Part shown: positions 9,368 through 17,954 of the stretch, one piece after another
How the letters are laid out: every line of letters starts with the position of its first letter
Position numbering within the stretch: the first letter of the stretch is position 1
The notes under the pieces: model-generated
Seen by the model: only the letters and a program-made list of their open reading frames with translations
The model's database searches: none
What the model was told of the DNA's origin: nothing
Program-made: the position numbers and the translations under genes
Assembly: GCF_004521985.1 (NCBI RefSeq)
Contig: NZ_SBHZ01000011.1
Span: forward strand, 62,001-126,000
Direction: 5' to 3'
DNA: 64,000 nucleotides
DNA from: Ectopseudomonas khazarica
Lineage (GTDB): Bacteria; Pseudomonadota; Gammaproteobacteria; Pseudomonadales; Pseudomonadaceae

Positions 9368-9395
9368 AGAATAGCAGGCGAAAGGGTGATGACAA
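9368..9395 (-). promoter_or_regulatory. Putative sigma70-type promoter of the chemoreceptor gene
   Basis: On the minus strand TTGTCA (9390-9395) and TATTCT (9368-9373) are separated by 16 bp, about 175 bp upstream of the chemoreceptor start. No flagellar-type (sigma28) promoter was evident nearer the gene. Confidence 0.4.
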
Positions 9396-9458
9396 TTTGA
9401 TGTCAGTTGCGCGAGACGGGGCCGCGCGGCGTTGCAGGCGGCTGCCTGAACGCCGGGG

Positions 9459-10238
9459 TCAGCGCCGGGGCGAGGCCCCCAGTTCGGCGGCGATCTCGTC
9501 GGCGCACTGCTGCAGGCTCTCGCGGTAGCGTTCGCGCGCCACCGGGCTGTCCATCACCGCCTCAGGGCCGGACAGGTTGATCGCCGCGACCACCTCGCCC
9601 CGGTGATTGCGCACGGCGCAGGCGATGGCGGTGGAGTAGTCGGAGCGGTGCATGACCCAGCCACGCTCGCGGTCACGCTCGATCAGTTGTTGCAGCTCGG
9701 GCAGGGTCTTCGGCGCGGGCGGCGGGTAGTCGTCGAGGCGCACGTGCTGGTAGAGCTTGTCCAGCTCCATGGGCGTCAGCGCACACAGCAGCATGCGCCC
9801 CATGGCCGTGCAGTGGCAGGGGATGCGGGTGCCGATGGGGATGTTCACCGACAGCCGCTGGGCGGCGAAGGCGCGGCCGACGTAGAGGCTGTCGGTGTGC
9901 TCGCGGATGGACAGGTGGCAGGACAGCGAGGTGCGATCGCGCAGCGCATTGAGGTGCGGCATGGCGATGTCCACCAGGTCGCGGCTGGCCAGGTAGGCGA
10001 AGCCGTCGCAGAGCACCTGCGGGCCCAGCTCGTAGCTGTTCTTGCCGAGCTTGCGCAGGTAGCCCATGTCGGTGAGCGTGATGAGGATGCGGTAGATGGC
10101 CGAGACGCTGACGCCCAGGCGCTCGGCGATGGCGTTGCTGCTCAGGCTGCGCACTTCGGCGTTGAACATCTGCAGGATGCTCAGGCCGCGTTGCAGCGCC
10201 GGCACGCGGTAGTCCAGCTCGTCTTCGTGGATGCCCAT
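9459..10238 (-). CDS. IclR-family transcriptional regulator
   Basis: 259 aa. The N-terminal winged helix (SSNAIAERLGVSVSAIYRIL, about 33-52) is followed by the IclR effector domain with IREHTDSLYVGR, PCHCTAMGRMLLC and the C-terminal AINLSGPEAVM segment. The gene lies 76 bp downstream of soxG, separated by a strong hairpin, and on the same strand. It probably controls the purU-folD-soxBDAG operon; inverted repeats upstream of purU are candidate binding sites. Whether it activates or represses cannot be told. Confidence 0.9.
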   Translation of the reverse strand: MGIHEDELDYRVPALQRGLSILQMFNAEVRSLSSNAIAERLGVSVSAIYRILITLTDMGYLRKLGKNSYELGPQVLCDGFAYLASRDLVDIAMPHLNALRDRTSLSCHLSIREHTDSLYVGRAFAAQRLSVNIPIGTRIPCHCTAMGRMLLCALTPMELDKLYQHVRLDDYPPPAPKTLPELQQLIERDRERGWVMHRSDYSTAIACAVRNHRGEVVAAINLSGPEAVMDSPVARERYRESLQQCADEIAAELGASPRR

Positions 10239-10267
10239 GGCGTTGGCCTCCTGGAGGATGAAGCGCC

Positions 10268-10305
10268 ATCCACCCTGCGCTCGGTCGTGGCCGCGCAGGG
10301 TGGAT
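10268..10305. terminator. Hairpin between soxG and iclR
   Basis: Perfect 13-bp arms (ATCCACCCTGCGC and its complement) around a 12-nt loop, directly after soxG. No T-run follows, so it may act as an mRNA-stabilising or attenuating hairpin rather than a simple terminator. The arm resembles the GTAGGGTGGAT-type repeat seen again near 34.7 kb. Confidence 0.6.
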
Positions 10306-10314
10306 CACGTGGTG

Positions 10315-10998
10315 TCAGGGCAGGGCGTCGATGCCCACCGGATGTCCAGCGAATTCCTGCACGGCATCGAGCAGCGCGCCCCAGAAGTAATGCGCCGAGG
10401 CGCGGTCGCAGAGGAGGTGCAGGCCAGGCAGTTCGCCCTGGGGCAGGTTGGCGACGATGACGTTGACCCGTGCCGCCGAGGTCTGCGCCACGCTGCCGGG
10501 CGGGAAGGCCTCGGCGCGCAGGTCGACGCCGCACAGCTTGGCCATCACGTCGCTGCCGTGGCGCCCGCTCAGCAGCAACCAGGCATGGCTGTCCTGGCGC
10601 GGCAGCAGGTAGTTGGGGCTGCCGTCGAACTGCCAGTCCAGCTCCTGCTGACGTACGCGCGCGCCGGCGTCGAGCAGGCTGCCCAGCAGAAGGTATTCGT
10701 TCTGCGACAGGCGCAGCACGGCACTCCCGTCGGCCTGGGTGAGCGCCTGGTTGGGCGCGCCCGGCAGGACGAAGCCCTGCGCCTGCAGGCAGGCCGCGCT
10801 GGCGACGCCGCGAAACCCGACCCGTGGCAGATTGCTCAGGTCCAGCAGTGCGCAGCGGGCGGCAATGACGCGCTCGTCCTGGTCGCCGTGCGCAGTGGCG
10901 ATGCAGCTGTCGCCGATCCGGCCCAGGCGGGCCTCGGCGTGCAACCGGTAGAGCGGGCTGCGTTCGCTGAAGTGTTCGGCTTCGATGCTCATGCTCAC
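10315..10998 (-). CDS. soxG: Sarcosine oxidase gamma subunit family protein
   Basis: 227 aa, GcvT-like small subunit of heterotetrameric sarcosine-oxidase-type enzymes. Segments such as LLDLSNLPRVGFRG and YLLLGSLLDAG match the family. Its start overlaps the soxA stop by 4 bp (ATGA), so the subunits are coupled at translation. Function is structural and tetrahydrofolate-related within the complex in the cytoplasm. It is the last structural gene of the operon. Confidence 0.87.
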   Translation of the reverse strand: MSMSIEAEHFSERSPLYRLHAEARLGRIGDSCIATAHGDQDERVIAARCALLDLSNLPRVGFRGVASAACLQAQGFVLPGAPNQALTQADGSAVLRLSQNEYLLLGSLLDAGARVRQQELDWQFDGSPNYLLPRQDSHAWLLLSGRHGSDVMAKLCGVDLRAEAFPPGSVAQTSAARVNVIVANLPQGELPGLHLLCDRASAHYFWGALLDAVQEFAGHPVGIDALP

Positions 10999-13907
10999 AG
11001 CTCCTGGCGTTGGTTTTCGGGGTCGTAGAAGGGCAGCTGCACCACCGTGGCCTGGACCATCTCGCCGCCTTCGACACGGATCGGCAACAGCTGGCCGGGT
11101 GTGGCCTGCTCGGGTGCGCAGTAGGCCAGGCCGATGATCTGGCCGAGGGTCTGCGAGTATTCGCAGGAGGTGACGTTGCCGCTGATGTCCGCGCCCTTGA
11201 GCACCAGATGGCCTTCCAGCGGCTGGCTGCTGCCCTGGGGCAGGGTGAAACCGACCAGTTTGCGGATCGGCGCCTGCGCCTCGAGGATCTCCACGGCGCG
11301 CTTGCCGACGAAGAACGGCTTGCTGCGGGCGATGGCCCAGTGCATGTCGATCTCGGCCGGGCTGGTCATGCCGTCGGTGTCCTGGCCGATGATCACGTGG
11401 CCCTTTTCCAGGCGCAGCAGGCGCTGGGTCTCGACCCCGAACGGACGAATGTCATGCGCCTTGCCGGCCTCCATCAGTGCGTCCCACAACGCCTCGCCGT
11501 AGCGCGCCGGTGCGTGGATCTCGTACCCCAGCTCGCCGACGAAACCCACCCGCAGCAGGCGCACCGGAATACGTGTGCCGCAGAGGGTGAGCAGGCTGCC
11601 CTGGCGCACTGCCAGGTAGGGAAAACCCTCGGCGGACAGGTCGACGTCGTGGCACAGCCGGGCCAGCACCTGGCGTGAGTCCGGCCCGGCCAGGTTGACG
11701 GCGGCCAGGGCGGCGCTGACGTTGGTGATGTCGACGTTCAGGCGCCACTGTGCATTCCACTTGAGCATCTGCTGGTAGACACGGTCGACGCCGCTGGTGG
11801 TGGCGCTGATGTAGAAGTGCTGCTCTTTGAGGCGCGCGCAGACGCCATCGTCGATCACCACGCCCTGTTCGTTGGTCATCAGCGCGTAGCGCGAACGGCC
11901 CACCGGCTGTTTGGCGAAGGCGAAGGTGTAGAGGCGGTTGAGCAGTTCGGCGGCGTCCGGGCCACGCACGTCCAGGCCGCCGAGGGTGGACACATCGATC
12001 AGCCCGACCTTCTCGCGCACGTGGCGCGCCTCGGCCTGCATGCAGGCCTCGCGTTGCTCGGGCGCGCCGTAGTAGGCCGGGCGCTGCCAGATGCCGGCGG
12101 GCATCATCTTCGCCCCCAGCTCCAGGTGGCGGGCGTGCATGGCGGTCTGCCGATACGGGTCGAAGCCACGCCCGGCGACCTGCGCCAGGGTTTCCGGGCA
12201 GAACGGCGGGCGCGCCGTGGTCACCCCGGTTTCACTGACGCTGCGCCCGGTGGCCTGGGCCACCAGGCGTGCGGTGGGCAGCGCCGAGTGGCGCCCCTGC
12301 GAAGGGCCCATGCCGACGGTGGAGAAGCGCTTGACCAGTTGCACGTCGCGGTAGCCGTGGCGGGTGGCGTTGACGATATCGCGTACCTGCAGGTCTTCGT
12401 CGAAGTCGACGAACTCCTTGCCCTTGGGGTGGGGGAAGATCGGCCAGGGGAAGTTGACCCGCGCCTCGCCCGCCAGCTCGCGCAGGGGCTGGCCGCTTTC
12501 CAGGCCCAGCGCCTGCAGGGCACGCAGGGCGCCATTGCTGGCGTCGGCCAGCAGCGTGTCGAGGGCGTTGCGCCCGTTCACCGAGCCGACCACCTGCAGC
12601 CCGGCAGGCAGGCCGGACAGACTGAAGGCGGCGCTGGCGTCGTCGTAGGCCAGCTTGCCGCCGGCCTGGCACGGCAACTGGTATGCCGGCATGTAACCGG
12701 CGGACATGCACAACAGGTCGCAGTCGATGCGCAGGCCGCTGCTCGTGACCTCGCCCTGGGCGGTGATGCGGCGCACGTCGACGGCGCTCAGGTGGTTGTC
12801 GCCGAGCGCCTCGTACACGGTGCTGCCGACATGGCAGGCAACGCCCCGGGTCTGCAGGGCGGTGACCAGGCTGCCGTCGCTGGCGCGCTCGCGCAGGTCC
12901 ACCAGGGCGGCGACCTCGACCCCGGCATCGAGCAGGTCGAGGGCGGCCAGGTAGCCGTCGTCGTTGCCGGTCAGCAGCACGGCACGGGTGCCCGGCTTGA
13001 CCGCATAGAGGCGGATCAGGCGCTGGGCGGCGCTGGTCAGCATCACCCCGGGCAGGTCGTTGTTGCGGAACACCACCGGCTGCTCGAAGGCGCCGGCGGC
13101 GACGATGCACTGGCGCGCGCGTACCTTGTACAGGCGGTTGCCCTGGAGCACCGGCAGGTAGTGGTCGGTGAACCAGGCGTTGCAGGTGGCCTGCCTGAGC
13201 ACGCGGATATTGGCGTGGCCCTCGACGGCGGCCAGCAGTTCGCTGCGCAGCTCGCCCGCGCGCTTGCCCTCGACGTCGAAACGGGCCCAGGCCAGTGCGC
13301 CGCCGAGGTAGCTGTGCTGCTCGATCAGCAGCACCTTGGCGCCGGCATTGGCAGCGGTCAGCGCGGCACTCAGGCCGGCAGGGCCGGCACCGATCACCGC
13401 GAGGTCGGTGAACAGGAAGGCCTTGTCGTGGTACTGCGGCTGCAACGCCAGGTTCAGCACGCCGAGGCCGGCTTTCTTGCGCACCAGCGGCTCCCAGACC
13501 TTCCACATGCCTTTCGGCTTGTAGAAGGCGCGGTAGTAGAAACCCACCGGCATGAACCTGGAGAAATGCCCGAGCAGGGCGTCGCGGTCCCTGTCCAGGC
13601 TGCCGCTGTAGTTCTGCGCGCTGACCTGGAGGTCGGCGGCCAGCGGCTGCAGGTCGGCCAGCACATTGGGCTCGTCCGGCAGCTGCACCAGGGTATTGGC
13701 GTCCTGCCCGGCCATCGACAGCGGGCCGCGTGGGCGGTGGTACTTGAACGAACGCGACAGCAGCCAGCGCCGGTTGGCCAGCAGCGCGCTGGCGATGCTG
13801 TCGCCAGCCAGGCCCTGGTAGATGCGGCCCTCGAAGTCGAAGCTGAGCGGCTGGTTGCGGTCGATCAGCAGGCCCAGCGGGGCCGGCAGGCGGACGTCGG
13901 CGCTCAT
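10995..13907 (-). CDS. soxA: Sarcosine oxidase alpha subunit family protein
   Basis: 970 aa, close to the usual alpha-subunit length. Residues about 10-100 form the 2Fe-2S-like N-terminal domain (GLLIDRNQPLSFDFEG, FKYHRPRGPLSM). A dinucleotide-binding Rossmann region (VIGAGPAGLSAALTAANAG) then begins near residue 170. The C-terminal 400 residues are a GcvT-type aminomethyltransferase domain that passes the methyl-derived carbon to tetrahydrofolate. In the complex it works with the FAD-bearing beta subunit to oxidise N-methyl groups of sarcosine or a related secondary amine. It overlaps both soxD and soxG by 4 bp. Confidence 0.93.
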   Translation of the reverse strand: MSADVRLPAPLGLLIDRNQPLSFDFEGRIYQGLAGDSIASALLANRRWLLSRSFKYHRPRGPLSMAGQDANTLVQLPDEPNVLADLQPLAADLQVSAQNYSGSLDRDRDALLGHFSRFMPVGFYYRAFYKPKGMWKVWEPLVRKKAGLGVLNLALQPQYHDKAFLFTDLAVIGAGPAGLSAALTAANAGAKVLLIEQHSYLGGALAWARFDVEGKRAGELRSELLAAVEGHANIRVLRQATCNAWFTDHYLPVLQGNRLYKVRARQCIVAAGAFEQPVVFRNNDLPGVMLTSAAQRLIRLYAVKPGTRAVLLTGNDDGYLAALDLLDAGVEVAALVDLRERASDGSLVTALQTRGVACHVGSTVYEALGDNHLSAVDVRRITAQGEVTSSGLRIDCDLLCMSAGYMPAYQLPCQAGGKLAYDDASAAFSLSGLPAGLQVVGSVNGRNALDTLLADASNGALRALQALGLESGQPLRELAGEARVNFPWPIFPHPKGKEFVDFDEDLQVRDIVNATRHGYRDVQLVKRFSTVGMGPSQGRHSALPTARLVAQATGRSVSETGVTTARPPFCPETLAQVAGRGFDPYRQTAMHARHLELGAKMMPAGIWQRPAYYGAPEQREACMQAEARHVREKVGLIDVSTLGGLDVRGPDAAELLNRLYTFAFAKQPVGRSRYALMTNEQGVVIDDGVCARLKEQHFYISATTSGVDRVYQQMLKWNAQWRLNVDITNVSAALAAVNLAGPDSRQVLARLCHDVDLSAEGFPYLAVRQGSLLTLCGTRIPVRLLRVGFVGELGYEIHAPARYGEALWDALMEAGKAHDIRPFGVETQRLLRLEKGHVIIGQDTDGMTSPAEIDMHWAIARSKPFFVGKRAVEILEAQAPIRKLVGFTLPQGSSQPLEGHLVLKGADISGNVTSCEYSQTLGQIIGLAYCAPEQATPGQLLPIRVEGGEMVQATVVQLPFYDPENQRQEL

Positions 13908-14215
13908 GCGCTCACCTCTTCAGGCTGCTTGGCGGGGAGGGTGAAGTCGACGCGCTGGTCGAACAGTTCCTTCGGGTCGAAGGTGCGCAGGATCTCGTCG
14001 CTGACGGTGTGGCGCTCGGCGAGGAACCAGTAGCTGGAGGCGTTGTGCAGCCACCATTCGGTGACGACCCCGGCGCGGTTGTCGCAGTTGAACACGTAGT
14101 CGGCCCATTCGGCGTCCGAGCAGGTGCCTGGATCGGGCATGCGCCTGAGTTCGCCTCCGTAGGTGAATTCGTTGATGTTGCGGGGCCCGTTGAGCGGGCA
14201 GGGCATGATCTTCAT
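13904..14215 (-). CDS. soxD: Sarcosine oxidase delta subunit family protein
   Basis: 103 aa small zinc-type subunit. It starts MKIMPCPLNGPRNINEF, where CPLNGPRN is the delta-family signature, and contains EFTYGGELRRMPDP and the tryptophan-rich core. It is an obligate partner in heterotetrameric sarcosine-oxidase complexes. Its stop overlaps the soxA start by 4 bp, while a gap of about 140 bp containing a REP-like pair separates it from soxB. Confidence 0.92.
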   Translation of the reverse strand: MKIMPCPLNGPRNINEFTYGGELRRMPDPGTCSDAEWADYVFNCDNRAGVVTEWWLHNASSYWFLAERHTVSDEILRTFDPKELFDQRVDFTLPAKQPEEVSA

Positions 14216-14252
14216 TGCGCGTGACTCCTTGGCGAGCCAGGTTGAGCTGATC

Positions 14253-14340
14253 GTTGTAAGAACCGCGGGGGCGCCTGGCCTTGCCGGCGATCATCGCGGT
14301 CTGCCGAATGGATCGCCCGCAAGCGGACTCCTGCGGCACA
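14253..14340. repeat. REP-type palindromic pair between soxB and soxD
   Basis: The 139-bp gap inside the operon contains a REP-like unit at about 14311-14338 (GCCGCAGGAGTCCGCTTGCG read on the minus strand, matching the Pseudomonas REP pattern) and a degenerate inverted copy at about 14253-14290. REP pairs inside operons often alter mRNA stability and relative expression. Confidence 0.6.
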
Positions 14341-14354
14341 TGTCGTGCGTGTCT

Positions 14355-15596
14355 TCAGTGGCTCGCCGCCGTGGCGCCCATCTCGTTGACCTGGCGGAAG
14401 CTGGCGAAGCGCTCCAGGGCGAAGGGCTGGATCAGCGCGGGCGTCCTGCCGCCGCTGGCGACCAGCTCGGCCATGGTCCAGCCGCAGATCGGCGTGGCCT
14501 TGAAGCCCCAGGTGCCCCAGCCGGCGTCCAGGTAGTAGTTGTCCAGCGGCGAGCGACCCATGATCGGGCTGTAGTCCGGGGTCATGTCGGTGCTGCCGGT
14601 CCACTGGCGCATCAGCTTGGCGCCGGCCATGAACGGGAACATCTCGATGGCATGGGCCAGCAGGCTTTCCTTCAGGTCCAGGGTCGAGCGCGTGTTGTAC
14701 AGCGGGTACGGGTCGGAGCCGCCGCCGAAGACGATCTCGCCACGGCTGGTCTGCTGCACGTAGCAGTGCAGCGCGCTGGAGCTCACCAGCGGGTCGAGGA
14801 ACGGCTTGAACGGCTGGGTGACCATGGCCTGCAGCGGGTAGGTGTGGATCGGCGCCCTGATCCCCAGCTTGTTCATCAGCAGCGAGCTGGCCCCGGCCAC
14901 CGCCTGTACCACGCAGCCGCAGCGCACGTCGCCGCGATTGGTGCGCAGGGTGGTGACCTTGCCGTTCTCGACGATGAAATCCTGCACCTCGGTGAGCTGG
15001 TGGATCTCCACGCCGCGCTTGGCCGCCTGCTTGGCGTAGCCCCAGGCCACGGCGTCGTGGCGCGCCGTGGCACCGTCGATGTGCCAGAGCCCGGCGAGCA
15101 CGGGGAGGTGGCCGGGGTCGAGGTTGAGCATCGGCACCAGCTCGCGGATCTGCTGACGGTCGATCATCTCGGTGCGGCCACCGAAGTGCTTGTTCACTTC
15201 GGCGCGCTGGCGGAAGGCGCGTACCGTGGCGTCGGTGTGGGCCAGGGTGAGCTGGCCGCGCTCGGAATACATGATGTTGAAGTCGAACTCGTTGGACAGC
15301 GCCTTGAACATCCGCACCGACTCGGCGTAGAAGCGTACGCCCTCGCTGGTCAGGTAGTTGGAGCGGATCACCGCCGTGTTGCGCGCGGTGTTGCCGCTCC
15401 CCAGGTAGGACTTCTCCAGCACCGCGACGTTGGTCACGCCGTGGTACTTGGCCAGGTAGTAGGCGGTGGCCAGTCCATGGCCGCCACCGCCGATGATGAC
15501 CACGTCATAGGCCGGCTTGAGGTCCTTTGGCGCAGGCAGGTCGACCTCCACGGGGTACTCCGAGGACAGGCCGTACTTGAGCAGGGCAAGGGGCAT
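14355..15596 (-). CDS. soxB: Sarcosine oxidase beta subunit family protein (FAD-dependent)
   Basis: 413 aa FAD-dependent amine oxidoreductase. The dinucleotide motif VVIIGGGGHGLATAYYL is at about 32-48, with the flavin-domain segment GSGNTARNTAVIRSNY following. The substrate-side segment TPDYSPIMG and the C-terminal DAGWGTWGFKATP are typical of sarcosine-oxidase beta subunits, which carry the covalent FMN and oxidise the N-methyl group. The gene is 5 bp downstream of folD. The name sarcosine oxidase is by family; as a likely second copy it may act on another N-methylated amine. Confidence 0.93.
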   Translation of the reverse strand: MPLALLKYGLSSEYPVEVDLPAPKDLKPAYDVVIIGGGGHGLATAYYLAKYHGVTNVAVLEKSYLGSGNTARNTAVIRSNYLTSEGVRFYAESVRMFKALSNEFDFNIMYSERGQLTLAHTDATVRAFRQRAEVNKHFGGRTEMIDRQQIRELVPMLNLDPGHLPVLAGLWHIDGATARHDAVAWGYAKQAAKRGVEIHQLTEVQDFIVENGKVTTLRTNRGDVRCGCVVQAVAGASSLLMNKLGIRAPIHTYPLQAMVTQPFKPFLDPLVSSSALHCYVQQTSRGEIVFGGGSDPYPLYNTRSTLDLKESLLAHAIEMFPFMAGAKLMRQWTGSTDMTPDYSPIMGRSPLDNYYLDAGWGTWGFKATPICGWTMAELVASGGRTPALIQPFALERFASFRQVNEMGATAASH

Positions 15597-15601
15597 GGCG
15601 G

Positions 15602-16477
15602 TTACTCCTGGGCGCTCGGCGCATGTTGCTGGCGGGCAGCGGTGACGGTGTTGTGCATCAGCATGGCGATGGTCATCGGGCCGACCCCGCCGGGCACCGG
15701 GGTGATGGCCGAGGCCACCGGCTGCACGGCGTCGAAGTCGACGTCGCCGACCAGACGCGAGCGGCCGTCGTCCTCGATGCGGTTGATGCCGACGTCGATC
15801 ACCACCGCGCCCGGCTTGATCCAGTCGGCGTCGATCATGCGCGGGCGGCCGACGGCGGCGACCACGATGTCGGCCTGACCGCAGAGGCGTTGCGGCTTGA
15901 CGCTGCGCGAGTGCAGCACGGTGACGCTGCAGTCGGCGGCCAGCAGCAGCGCCGCCATCGGCTTGCCGACGATGTTCGAGCGCCCGACCACCACGGCGTG
16001 CTTGCCGGCCAGGTCGCCCAGGGTGTCGCGCAGCAGGCGCATGCAGCCCGCTGGTGTGCAGGGCGTGAGCACCGGGCGCCCCTGGCTGAGGCCGCCGACG
16101 TTCTCGCTGTGAAAGCCATCGACATCCTTGGCCGGGTCGATGGCCTGCAGCACCTGTGTCTCGCTGATGTGCGCCGGCAGCGGCAGCTGCACCAGGATGC
16201 CGTGCACAGAGGCATCGGCATTGAGCCCTTCGACCACCTCCAGCACCTCCGCCGCGCTGGCTTCGGCGCCCAGGCAGTATTCCAGCGAGCGGATGCCCAC
16301 CTCACCGGCGCGCAGCACCTTGTTGCGCACGTAGACCTGGCTGGCCGGATCACTGCCGACCAGCACCACCGCCAGCGCCGGCTCGATGCCGCGCGCCTTG
16401 AGCGCGGCCACGTCGCCGGCGACTTCGGCGAGCACGCGGGCGGCGGTCGCCTTGCCGTCGATCAGTCGTGCGCTCAT
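15602..16477 (-). CDS. folD: Bifunctional 5,10-methylene-THF dehydrogenase / cyclohydrolase
   Basis: 291 aa from the ATG at 16475-16477, which overlaps the purU stop by 4 bp. Family motifs are clear: [14 protein letters not shown], the active-site region around [31 protein letters not shown] (NADP site) and [11 protein letters not shown]. It interconverts methylene-, methenyl- and formyl-tetrahydrofolate. Placed between purU and soxB, it disposes of the methylene-THF made by the Sox complex. A second, housekeeping folD presumably exists elsewhere. Confidence 0.96.
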   Translation of the reverse strand: MSARLIDGKATAARVLAEVAGDVAALKARGIEPALAVVLVGSDPASQVYVRNKVLRAGEVGIRSLEYCLGAEASAAEVLEVVEGLNADASVHGILVQLPLPAHISETQVLQAIDPAKDVDGFHSENVGGLSQGRPVLTPCTPAGCMRLLRDTLGDLAGKHAVVVGRSNIVGKPMAALLLAADCSVTVLHSRSVKPQRLCGQADIVVAAVGRPRMIDADWIKPGAVVIDVGINRIEDDGRSRLVGDVDFDAVQPVASAITPVPGGVGPMTIAMLMHNTVTAARQQHAPSAQE

Positions 16478-17340
16478 CGGAAGATCACCGTCTTGTCGTG
16501 GTTGAGGAACACGCGGTGTTCGAGGTGGTACTTGACCGCCTTGGACAGCGCCACCGTCTCGGTATCGCGGCCCACCGCCACCAGGGCATCGGGGGTGTAG
16601 TTGTGGTCCACGCGCTGCACTTCCTGCTCGATGATCGGGCCCTCGTCGAGGTCCGAGGTGACGTAGTGCGCGGTGGCGCCGATCAGCTTCACGCCACGGT
16701 CGAAGGCCTGGTGGTAGGGCTTGGCCCCCTTGAAACCGGGCAGGAACGAGTGGTGGATGTTGATGGCGCGGCCGGACAGCTGCTGGCACAGGTCATCGGA
16801 GAGGATCTGCATGTAGCGCGCCAGTACCACCAGTTCGGTCTGGGTCTCCTCGACGATCCTCAGCAGCTCGGCCTCCTGCTGGGCCTTGGTCTCGCGGGTC
16901 ACCGGCAGGTAGATGAAGCGGATGCCCTCGCGCTCGGCCATCGGCCGCAGGTCGAGGTGGTTGGAGACGATGGCGGTGATCTGCATCTGCAGCTCGCCCT
17001 TCTGGTGGCGATAGAGCAGGTCGGCCAGGCAGTGGTCGTACTTGCTGACCATCAGCAGCACGCGCATCGGCTCGGTGCTGTCGTGCAGCTCCCAGGTCAT
17101 CTCGAAGCGTTCGGCGACATCGACGAAACCGTCATGGATCTGCCGGATATCGCCGGCGAAATCACTGTTGAAACGAAACACCGCACGCATGAAGAACGCG
17201 CCGCTGATCTCGTCGTCGAACTGCGCCATCTCGCTGATGTAGCAACCATGGTCGGCGAGGTAGGAGGTCACGGCGGCGACGATGCCGGACGTGGCCGGGC
17301 AACTGATCTTGATCACGTACGGGTGCTTGGCGGGCTGCAT
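16474..17340 (-). CDS. purU: Formyltetrahydrofolate deformylase
   Basis: 288 aa. An N-terminal ACT domain (residues 8-85, [20 protein letters not shown]) precedes a formyl-hydrolase domain with [20 protein letters not shown] and the [15 protein letters not shown] region that carries the catalytic Asp. It releases formate and regenerates tetrahydrofolate, closing the C1 cycle begun by the Sox enzyme. It is the first gene of the purU-folD-soxBDAG operon; an AT-rich region with inverted repeats lies upstream. Confidence 0.95.
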   Translation of the reverse strand: MQPAKHPYVIKISCPATSGIVAAVTSYLADHGCYISEMAQFDDEISGAFFMRAVFRFNSDFAGDIRQIHDGFVDVAERFEMTWELHDSTEPMRVLLMVSKYDHCLADLLYRHQKGELQMQITAIVSNHLDLRPMAEREGIRFIYLPVTRETKAQQEAELLRIVEETQTELVVLARYMQILSDDLCQQLSGRAINIHHSFLPGFKGAKPYHQAFDRGVKLIGATAHYVTSDLDEGPIIEQEVQRVDHNYTPDALVAVGRDTETVALSKAVKYHLEHRVFLNHDKTVIFR

Positions 17341-17395
17341 GGCGAATCCTCTGCTGGGGGCTGCGGCAGGAAAATCTTCATGAGTGAAAGCGCTG

Positions 17396-17438
17396 TTCGT
17401 CTACGAATAAAATTTACTGTGACGAATCTATTTTTCGT
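17396..17438. promoter_or_regulatory. Inverted repeats in the purU operon promoter region
   Basis: Two repeats sit in an AT-rich stretch 56-98 bp upstream of purU: TTCGT-CT-ACGAA (17396-17407) and ACGAA-N7-TTCGT (17422-17438). They use the same 5-bp element in opposite arrangements, which suits dimeric or tetrameric binding. IclR- or AraC-type control is plausible given the genes nearby. Binding is inferred. Confidence 0.5.
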
Positions 17439-17617
17439 GCTGGTGATTTTTATAAGTGAATGAACGTGCGCTGTCCATGCCTCTTGGGAATTTTTTTATC
17501 CCCAGGGGAAACATTGCGACAGAAGGCATCCGGGCGTGATGGGGCTGCATCGGGGGGCAGGGGAGCAGGCCGACACGGCCCGTCGTGAGGCACCTGCGCG
17601 CGTCAGCCTGACGGGCC

Positions 17618-17833
17618 TCACTGGCGGGTGGTGGGCAGTGATTGCCGGTAGGCGCGTGGCGTTTGCGCGAAGGCGCGCTTGAAGCAACGGCCGAACACGG
17701 TGGCCGAGGCGAAGCCCGCCTGCTCGGCGACCTGCTGTATCTGCAGGTCGGTGGACTGCAGCAGGCGTCGGGCGATCTTGTGTCGCTCTCGGCGGTGCTG
17801 CGCGCGAAGTGGCCCGCGCGAAGGGTTGTCCAT
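17618..17833 (-). pseudogene. Truncated AraC-family regulator (second HTH only)
   Basis: 71 codons from an internal ATG. They encode the C-terminal half of an AraC/XylS DNA-binding domain: ERHKIARRLLQSTDLQIQQV followed by AEQAGFASATVFGRCFKRAF and TPRAYRQS. The first HTH and the entire N-terminal sensor domain, about 250 residues, are missing; upstream DNA in the same frame has no family resemblance. It is therefore a remnant. AraC regulators of the GbdR type control betaine/sarcosine genes in pseudomonads, so the remnant may be what is left of a regulator for this cluster. The Rieske gene starts about 120 bp away in the opposite direction. Confidence 0.75.
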
Positions 17834-17954
17834 TTGCGTCGAGAATACGTCCGCAGAGGTCGAATTTGGTCGATTTTGCCTTGCTAGAGTGAACGCCACC
17901 GGCCCGACCCGGTGCCGCGAGTCATCCACAACGGCCGCCCAGAGAGGACCGAGC

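Noticed and set aside
11817..14033. 738-aa plus-strand open frame
   Set aside because: Antisense of soxA/soxD; His/Gln/Gly-rich shadow composition.
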